DNA of 64,000 nt. Source: Przewalskia tangutica. Taxonomy: Eukaryota; Streptophyta; Magnoliopsida; Solanales; Solanaceae. The stretch lies in NCBI GenBank assembly GCA_029844215.1, contig CM056730.1, positions 54,944,924-55,008,923 on the forward strand, given 5' to 3'. The position numbers and the translations under genes were made by a program. Positions 56,771-64,000 of this stretch are shown here, one piece after another. The notes below the pieces were generated by a model. It had not been told where the DNA came from. It worked only from the letters and a program-made list of their open reading frames with translations, and did not search any database. How positions within the stretch are numbered: position 1 is the first letter of the stretch; every line of letters begins with the position of its first letter.

Positions 56771-57935
56771 ATACCAGATCAACCGCTTCATTTCCTTCGC
56801 TTCTAATCATAATCCTCACGCCGCGCATAGCTATAGAAGGCAGGAACCCGCCATCGACCTAGGGCTGCGTCATTCTATTTGTATCTCTTCCAGACGCTCT
56901 TCGTCACATGGCCTCGACGGCCGCAGTGAAACAAGCACCGAAAAAGACGACACTCGCGGACGACGCTTGCCGCATCGCGTACACCGAGGAAACATGAACT
57001 CGATCGCTAGAACCCATGTATACCGTGAACTAAGCCCCGAGCTCGACCGCTCGAATACCGAACATCTCAAGATCGTGGAGGACCACTCATCGGGCGAAGG
57101 TTCATAACTAGCTCGCCACGAGGCGGTCCGCCTCGCAAGTTACCAAAGGACCTCGCTTGCTCGCCTTCTTCTCGCTGATCCCGGCCATTCTGCCGACCTC
57201 CGTGCCTCACATCCTAGTGCATGAGCATGCGGCAATGTCCATGCCCCAAGAGCGACACTCGAACAAGCCTCGCCAAGTAATCATCGAGCCCGGTGACGTA
57301 GCGGTGCACTCGCCCTCCATATCTCGCTACTAAAGCGGGACATACCGAGCCAACGAGTCAAACTCCACGTTGTACTCCCTAACCGCACGCCGGCCTCGCT
57401 TTAACGTCAAAAATCTGCTACCGAGCCCCTCATCTGTGGAGGCAAGAAATGTGCAAGAAATGCCCTTGAGAACTCGTCCCAACCTGCTGGGAGCGTGTTC
57501 TCTCCTCGAGACAGTTCCCATGAATCAAACCAGCCGATCGCCAGACCGATGTGAACCTAGGACTCGACTCGGTCTCAAGCTCGATCACTCTCATGATCTG
57601 TCAGAATCGCTTGATGAACTCCTGCGGATCATCCTCGTGCCTCGACCAGTAAAACTCGGGCGTCGCAACTCAAAAGTCTCGCAGTCTCAAACTATCCGAT
57701 CTCGGGTGAACTACGGGTACTACCGGTACCGGAATTGCTGCATCCAGCCTATCCTCGTACCTTGCCACTATCCTGGTCAATAACTGGGCCATCTCCTTGT
57801 AACCCACCTCCTATGTTCCTTGCCGTGGGTCTGACGTCTCAGGTACTGTGGCCTCAGTAGAGACCGTCGCTACTCCACTCGCAGCCTCCTCTCGCCGCTT
57901 GCCTCCCCGGGCCCCGATTGCCTTGCGTGGAGGCA
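56771..57935 (-). pseudogene. Gag remnant of segment H
   Basis: The start is ATGCCTCCACGC at 57935 (minus). Readable pieces are KISCTFLASTDEG and EYNVEFDSLARYVP (57330-57521). The zinc knuckle region at about 56890-56945 shows CFT followed by a frame break. The positions equal those in D, but stops are more frequent, and a 174-aa frame on the other strand (56583-57107) is only a shadow. No protease follows. Confidence 0.75.
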
Positions 57936-58126
57936 TAACTGGCACAAAAGAATACGTCAGAGGGAGTCCAACTTACAACACAACTCTAAGGCACGATCTC
58001 AGAATGAGAAGAATGGAAACCAATCCTAAATATCCTGTAGCCTCCTGATTATAGATGTGGTGCACAACACACCGATAATCAAGACTCTACTAGATACGGT
58101 CTGTAGACACTTTCCGAGGATTAATC

Positions 58127-58137
58127 GCTCGATACCA
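58127..58137 (-). promoter_or_regulatory. Primer-binding site of segment H
   Basis: Minus-strand TGGTATCGAGC, four bases from LTR3. Confidence 0.78.
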
Positions 58138-58141
58138 CTTT

Positions 58142-58660
58142 TGTCACGACCAACCGAGGTTCGTGGATCGTGCCTTACCGGGCACCCTAGTGATACAACA
58201 TCGAGAAAATCAGCGAAATAAAAACATGAACATGAAACAAGAGATATGATAAAAATAAAGCCAACTAAAACAATTGCTTTCTTGCATATATATACAGACC
58301 GAATAGCATACACCTTTACAACCCCGCCACAACAAGATTACGCACTTCTAAGAAAGTGACAACAACTATGACGGGACAGGGCCCCGCCATACCCCTGAAT
58401 GTACAAGAACCTACAGACTCAGGGTAACATACCACAAGATAAGCCTCCGGAGAAACGGGGCTTCCCAATACGCTGAACTGTGATCCTATGAGCGAGGATC
58501 CACAACCGATGTACCTCTACCTGCGGCATGAACGCAGCCCCCCGAAGGAGGTCGCATAACAGTACCAAGTATGTGAACGAATATCAGAAATGAAATCATG
58601 ATACCTATATAAAACAGGAGACATGTATGATAACCAAACTACAGTTTACAACATAAAAGT
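58142..58660 (-). repeat. LTR3 of the tandem array, first 519 bp
   Basis: It starts TGTCACGACCAACCG and matches the first 500 bp of LTR1 and LTR2. It is cut at ACATAAAAGT by element G; the remainder must lie beyond the right end of G. Confidence 0.88.
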
Positions 58661-59052
58661 TGTTATACCCCGTATTTTCCAGAGTATGTACGTAAGGACG
58701 TACGTAAAGAAATTCGAACTTCAAATTGGCTTGGCCGAATTCTTTTTGTGCACAACACCCGGCTAGGGAAAATTCCGGCTATGTCCTTTTTGATTTTTGC
58801 GGATTTTTCCGAGAGACGAAATGTTTTGGACCAACGGGAGGGTGACACTTGTCACCCTCATTTGGGCGATGTGGGTTGGCCGGTTGGTCACGGGTTTGAG
58901 GCCTATTGGCTCCTTGTTTTGGCCTTGTTTTGTGGCTTGTTTGGTGCCATGTTTTGTGCCTTGTTTTGTGGAGTAGGGGTTAGGGTGCACTTGGCTTGAT
59001 CAAGGCCATACACTTGCCTTGCACTTGGCTTGATCAAGGCCATTGGTTTCCC

Positions 59053-59060
59053 TATAAATA
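59053..59060 (+). promoter_or_regulatory. TATA box of element G 5' LTR
   Basis: TATAAATA after CATTGGTTTCCC. A strong pyrimidine-rich stretch begins about 65 bp downstream. Confidence 0.74.
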
Positions 59061-60983
59061 CCCCTCCCTTGTTGAAGACTTATTCATTCACTCCTCACTT
59101 TGTCTAAGCCTTGAAAACTCTCCCTCCCCTCCCTCTTGTGGCTCTCGTCCAAAGCCTCTCCCCCTCCCCCCCTCCTTGTGGCCTTTGGCCGAGAGGTTCC
59201 CCCTCCCCCTTGGTGGTGTCTAGCCGTGGGGTACCCCCCCCCCCTAGCCTAGTTGTTTCGTATAATACACCCCCCCTCTTGGTAGAAATACTCTCCAAGT
59301 ATTGTTATAATGCCCAAAATACCTTAGCCTTTACCTTGTAGTATTCCAAAAGTTACCTCTATACGTAGAGCCCGGAAATACTACCTTTTGTCCTTTTAGT
59401 CTCAAACCGAAACCCTAAGGAAATCTTCATAGTTGGTTGAAGTATTTGAGTAGAAGTTGGTTAGAACTTCTAAGGGTTGTTTTGAGCGGATTGGAGCGCA
59501 CGGAGTAGGAGTTAAACCTTGCTCAGGATCGACATTATAACTTGGATAATTTTGGGCTTGTCGAGGTAAATATTCTTGTCCCCTTATTGTAATTGGAGAT
59601 TACATGTTGTAGGAATATATAGTTGAGGTATACTATATATAGAATGAACATTATTGCGGCAATGTCTTTTGACTTAAGCTCAATTTAAAGAAAAGAATCG
59701 AATCGTAATTACATAGGATCAGACATGAGACTTGTGGTATTATCAGATAGTAGAATTGTATACGTCCGTTAGGCGTATAAACCCCTCGGTTGGCTTGGTA
59801 GCCACTCGATAGAGAGGAGATTTACGCTGCATGTGAGGTGCCGCCAATTTTCAGTAGAATGTGGAACCGCGGTTAGAAGTTAATAGACGTTTGTGGCCTT
59901 ATAGGTGGAAGTACTACAAGTAGCGTATTCTACTTGAAGAGTGGAAACGGCCAGCCGTTACTGATCGGCGAGCGTTTTATTGTCGATAATCGTCGCGAGG
60001 TATGTGAACCTCTTCCTATCCTTCTAGCATGATGCTTTGTAAACTATGTAGTACGGCAGACGACGGTGTTAAATGAGTTGGTTGGTTTAAAACATGTGGT
60101 GTTAGAATAGCTTTATGGGAAGTTAGTTATAACGACTCTATGTAGGTAAAAGATTGGTTTATTGATTGTAGAAGTTAAGAGACTTGATCTTGAAAGATAA
60201 GAGACTTAACTTGTTTTACTTGGTTATTAACATTTTGTTAAATGTGTTGTGAAACCTCATTCGCGAGTAATGAGTACTTGGTTTTAAAAAGAATAATGTT
60301 TTATTGATTTCGAAATGAGAATAAGTGTCGAACAAACCACAGTGGCTTAATAAAGGAAAGTGTATTGACAAATAACTAATTGTTATTAAAACCAAGAGAA
60401 ACCTCCATCCGCATAGAAGCTAAGATAAGACAAAATTGTATTACATTTCCTAGATCATGGTCAGTAATAAGATTGTTGTAAACAAGAATAAACGGCTCAC
60501 GACAAGACTTATGTTACTCAATTGTTTTAAAAGAGATTAAAACTATGAGTTATGAAACCTTTTAAAATAAGAAAATGGAGCATTTGAAATTAGGCAAACT
60601 TGAACGCTTGGAAAATAATGTTGTTACTCGATTTTACAAAGGGAAGTATTTTGGTTTACTTAAAAGATAGTCACTCTATACTACGTATTATGTGACTTTT
60701 GTGAAAGGAATGGATCTCTTAAAGAGGATTTTAATGTACGTAGTACTTTAGGTTAAAACCCGACTTTGATATAAAATGGAAGTACCTTGAGTTGTGTGTA
60801 ACTTGCCTATGCTCATGTTGTGTAACTCGCCATGCTTGTTGTGATAGCCTTTGTTGTGCAAGTGTTGTTGATATCGTGTGACTTCTGGGAAGGAGTGGAT
60901 CTTTTATAAAAGTCTAGAAGTATGGTAATTTGCTTGAGCTTGTTTGTGATAGCCCGTTGTGCGGTATATTGTTGTTGATGTCA

Positions 60984-61238
60984 CATGGACATGTCTACAC
61001 CGGCGCACTCGGGCGTGTGGCTACGCGGCGGGTTAATCACCCAAGATATTATTATTGATAATGTCACTGACGCGTGTCTACACCATGCAATTCCGGTACG
61101 TGGGCCTGGGCATTGTTATTATTGTTAATGTCACATGGACGTGTCTACACCGGCGCAGACTCCGGGGCATGGCCACGGGCATTGTTATTAGTGTTGCATC
61201 ATGGACATGTCTACACCGATGCACTCGGGGCACGCGCC
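60984..61238 (+). repeat. 65-83-bp minisatellite, about 4 copies, in element G LTR
   Basis: Units start near 60984, 61067, 61134 and 61200 with CATGGACATGTCTACACC and end in GGCATTGTTATTATTGTT-type sequence. It occupies the same LTR site as the other cassettes. The open frames at 61055-61294 and 61074-61271 are products of it. Confidence 0.78.
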
Positions 61239-61837
61239 ATAATGCGAACACGATTGATGTTGTGGGCGTGAGACCCATAGTTATATTCGAGTGATGACTT
61301 GAGGCGTGAGTCCCCGACTTGACATGATCGCTTTTATGTTGTGAATTGTAGTTTTGTTATCATACATGTCTCCTGCTTTTATATAGATCGTTATGATTTC
61401 ATTTATGATTTTTACAGCCACATACTGCAATTGCATCGACTCCTTCGGGCCGCGTTCATGCCGCAGTAGGAGTACATCGGTAGTGGATCCTCGCCATAGG
61501 ATCACATTCAGCGTATTGGGAAGCTCCGCTTTCTCGAGGCTTATTCTTTGTATGTGTTCCCGAGTCAGAGGTTCTTGTACATTCGTGGTATGGCGGGCCC
61601 CGTCCCGTCATGGTTGTTGTAAATCTTGAGGTCCGTAGTAATCTTGTTGGCGAGTTGTAAAAGGATTAAACTGTCGGGTTTTATGTATATATACGTAAGG
61701 CAACGCTTTTGGTTGGCCTGCTTTATGATCATATATCTTGTTTCATGTTTATGTTTTATTTTCCGCTGGTTTTCTCGATGTTGTATCACCAGGGTGCCCG
61801 GTAGGCACTACCACGCCCGGATCGGTCGTGACAAAAG

Positions 61838-61848
61838 TGGTATCGAGC
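61838..61848 (+). promoter_or_regulatory. Primer-binding site of element G
   Basis: TGGTATCGAGC four bases after the LTR end. Confidence 0.8.
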
Positions 61849-62034
61849 GATTAATCCTCGGAAGGTGTCTACTGCATCGTCTAGTAGAGTTCTATTATCG
61901 ATGTGTTGTGCACCACATCTATAATCGTGAGGCTATAGGACATTTAGGATCGGTTTCCATTCTTCTCATTCGAGATCGTGCCTTAGAGTCGTGTTGTAAG
62001 TTGGACCCTCCGACGTATCTCGCTTTTACCGCTT

Positions 62035-63235
62035 ATGCCTCCGCTAGTGCAACCAGAGCCCGTATGGCAAGACAGCCCAGTCCGCTAGTGAGATACGAGG
62101 AGTACGAGGGCGCAGCCCTGGCCGCTCGAGATTATGCTTCGACGGCGGGTTTTGCGACGCCGCCAAATTTCAAAGAGAGTTAGAGTCGCAGCAGTTGGCC
62201 GCCGAGACCACCAGACTGAGCCTCGAGCCCCACACCGGAGCATGAGATGGGGTACAAGGAGATGGCGCTTGCCGCCGTGGTCGTGGGCCGATATGAGGAT
62301 AGGCCGATGCAGAGTTCCAGCCCAAAGAGCACCAGCCGTACACCCCGAGCAGATAGTTTGAGGCTACGGACTTTCTCGAGTCAGAGCGCCAGAGTTTTAT
62401 GGGTCGAGGCTCGAGGATGATCCGCAGGAGTTCATCCGGCGATTCTGGCCGCGAGAGTGATCAAGGCTTCGGAGACCGAGTCGGTGGTCTTAGGTTCGTG
62501 ATCGCCGCGTGATACCGCAATGACCGGGTTTGATTCGTGGGAGTTGTCCCGGAGAGCATGCGCGCTCAGCAGATGGGACGAGTTCTCGAGAGGCATTCTC
62601 ACTCACTTCTTGCCTCCGCAGATGAGGAGGGCACGGACCGACAGATTTATGATGCTGAGACAGAGAGGGCGTACGGTTCGGGAGTACAACGTGGAGTTTG
62701 ACTCGTTGGCTCGGTATGTTCCCGCTTTAGTGGCAACCATGGAGGATAGAGTGCATCGCTACATCACCGGGCTAGATGATTACTTGACAAAGGCTTGTTC
62801 GGTAGCTCTTCACCGGCATGAACATTGCCCGCACGCAGCTCATGCACTAGGATGTGAGGTACGAGAGGTCGACGGAATGACTGGATCAGCCAGGAGGCTG
62901 TGACATCGTGGTCTTTTGGCAACTTTCGAGGCGGACCGTCTCAGCAGCAGAATAGTTTTGTACCCCCGCCAGTACAGAGTGGTCCTCCACCGCCTTCGTG
63001 AGCGGTCGTGGCTCCGCGGTTCGAGTTTGGTAGTAGGGTGTGGGCGATGCACCACCTACCTCGGTGGCCGACGCGTAGACCGCATTTCGGGAGTGTCGTG
63101 GTGCCAAGGGAGCTTGTTATTTTGCGGCAGCAGGCCATTTGGCGAGGAACCGTCCACCAAGGGTAGCACGGATGTTGCGACTCACCTTCGTGATCGATGG
63201 GTTCATCACCTTCACTAGCGCGCGCACTGCGGTGA
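62035..63235 (+). pseudogene. Gag remnant of element G
   Basis: The start is ATGCCTCCGCTAG at 62035. The frame 62520-62903 covers most of the capsid: FDSWELSRRA, EYNVEFDSLARYVPALVATM and VHRYITGLDDYLTKACS. A zinc knuckle follows at about 63108-63155, reading CYFAAAGHLARN where CYxCGxxGHxARNC is expected; the second and fourth cysteines are lost at CAG/CG-type positions. Length is complete for the family. Frame breaks occur at both ends of the central frame. Confidence 0.82.
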
Positions 63236-64000
63236 TCATATTGGAAAAGCGGTAGAGACAGGTATGTCCTTAACCCTCCAGAGTTTTGTATGCTTGTTAT
63301 GCTGATGTGTTTAGTGTTATGTTCGGATAGCTTTGTGCTAAAATGTGATTTAGAAGCCTGGTTAGTGTAGAAGGGTAATACTGGGGCAATGGTAAGTGTG
63401 AACCTTAGACTATTCCACGATTGAGACCTTAGAGGTAAGGTCGTCTTGTGTAAAAGATTTATTTTATGTTTGACCTTATCGAGCGCGTAGTATACGTGGG
63501 GTTTATTTGTGTGATAAGTCCACGGTAGTGTGAGGTGGAAGTGGTAGCTTTCATGACGATGTTAGTAAGAGATTGTTCCGATCGGCGAGCAAGAGTTGGC
63601 GGGCGAGGGTCGGGTTGAGGGCATATTGCGGGTCAACCCAGAGTCCCGCTTTAGGTGGGGTCGGGCTCGGGTGGTCCCGCCAGATGGTAGGGTCACGAGG
63701 GTGCTAGGCCCCGCTTTAGTTAATCATCGTATGAGTTCGTGGACGCGTTCGACTGTAAGCGGTTCAGAAGGCCGAATGGCCTTAAAGAAGTTCGAGGTTA
63801 GTAAGATGACCAAGTTTGAGGTAGTGACTCGGGTGGGAAGCGAGCGCTGACTTTGGGGTACGGATACTAGAAGAGTTCGAGTGTTCGAGAAGGGTACAAC
63901 GAGAAAAGGGAGAAGTGAACGTGTGTTTTTGTGGCCAGGTGTGGCATGATTGTTTTCGTAAGTATAGCAGTGAAGACTATACGGCGCGTGTGTGTTTTGG
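63236..64000 (+). other. Non-coding module of element G
   Basis: Donor-like CAGGTATGT (63259-63267), near-palindrome ACCTTAGAGGTAAGGT (63426-63441) and the stem CGGGTTGA (63611-63618) with TCAACCC (63633-63639) occur in the same order as in element A. No integrase remnant is seen after it, unlike A and E. The 84-aa frame at 63596-63850 has no recognisable product. Confidence 0.62.

Larger units (their letters stand above)
9705..58660 (-). mobile_element. Tandem LTR-internal array (internal F, LTR1, internal D, LTR2, internal H, LTR3) of a non-autonomous element
   Basis: LTR1 (10774) and LTR2 (29569), with LTR3 (58142), each have a primer-binding site and gag on their left. LTR1 also has a purine tract and internal sequence on its right, so one LTR serves two elements. 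Internals D and H share the same solo LTR insertion and near-identical sequence on both sides of element A. This is the expected product of unequal recombination or duplication of an element. Later insertions (A, C, B/I, G) stretch the array to 49 kb. The internal region, with insertions removed, is only about 2.1 kb and holds gag alone. Confidence 0.75.
58661..61833 (+). repeat. 5' LTR of element G
   Basis: It starts TGTTATACCCCGTATTTTCCAG, the C/E-type start, and ends ATCGGTCGTGACA, 3173 bp. U3 is 392 bp and has only the proximal hairpin, GGTGACACTTGTCACC (about 58850), with the G-box core changed to CACTTG. Long C runs follow the TATA box (59155-59280). Confidence 0.9.
58661..64000 (+). 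mobile_element. Element G: non-autonomous LTR retrotransposon, 3' end outside the window
   Basis: 5' LTR (58661-61833), primer-binding site, gag remnant and non-coding module are present. The window ends in the block gtaagtatagcagtgaagactata, which in element A (24379-24402) is about 65 bp before the purine tract. The internal region is therefore about 2.2 kb, without pol. It interrupts LTR3; AAAGT (58656-58660) would be the left target-site copy. Confidence 0.88.

Noticed and set aside
56583..57107. 174-aa plus-strand frame
   Set aside because: It is the antisense shadow of gag in segment H.
61055..61294. Small repeated protein in element G
   Set aside because: It follows the 65-83-bp minisatellite; no start context or relatives.
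1..64000. Host protein genes, tRNA or rRNA
   Set aside because: I read both strands for long frames with recognisable domains and for tRNA-like or rRNA-like blocks and found none apart from transposon parts.

Overview
This window looks like plant heterochromatin. It is made almost entirely of nested and tandem Ty3/gypsy LTR retrotransposons, and I found no host gene, tRNA, rRNA or CRISPR array. Evidence for the lineage: LTRs start TGTTATACCCCGTA and end GGTCGTGACA; each is followed by a primer-binding site for initiator tRNA-Met; the 3' LTR is preceded by a purine tract; and gag and pol remnants have chromovirus (Tekay/Del-like) motifs, with a chromodomain tail after integrase. A flowering plant is likely; I cannot name the species. 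LTR calls below are given in the element's own orientation.

Layout. 1-8033: element E (minus), non-autonomous, its left LTR cut by the window edge. 8034-8280: 3' end of a plus LTR. 8281-8656: unassigned. 8657-9704: 5' part of a diverged plus LTR (J). 9705-58660: a tandem series of minus-strand internal and LTR segments: internal F (9705-10773), LTR1 (10774-14179), internal D (14180-29568), LTR2 (29569-42634), internal H (56404-58141), LTR3 (58142-58660, cut). Later insertions split this series. They are a solo plus LTR S (14490-18191, TSD CACCT), non-autonomous element A (18567-28174, TSD AGAAT), full-length autonomous element C (32020-41625, TSD CTTAA) and a minus block B/I (43186-55370) that sits in a second copy of solo LTR S. 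58661-64000: element G (plus), non-autonomous, running off the right edge.

How the parts relate. Only C carries protease, RT, RNase H, integrase and chromodomain, all broken by frameshifts. E, A, D/F/H, B and G have LTRs, primer site and purine tract like those of C, but they replace pol with a conserved non-coding module of about 0.7 kb containing a conserved stem-loop. They look like parasites of a C-like partner. E and A also keep the integrase C-terminus.

Caution on quality. Copies differ mainly by small indels at CAG/CTG-type sites, often CAG or CTG reading as CG, while AT-rich LTR parts are almost identical between copies. This pattern suggests base-calling error at methylated sites in the assembly, so many frameshifts may not be real.
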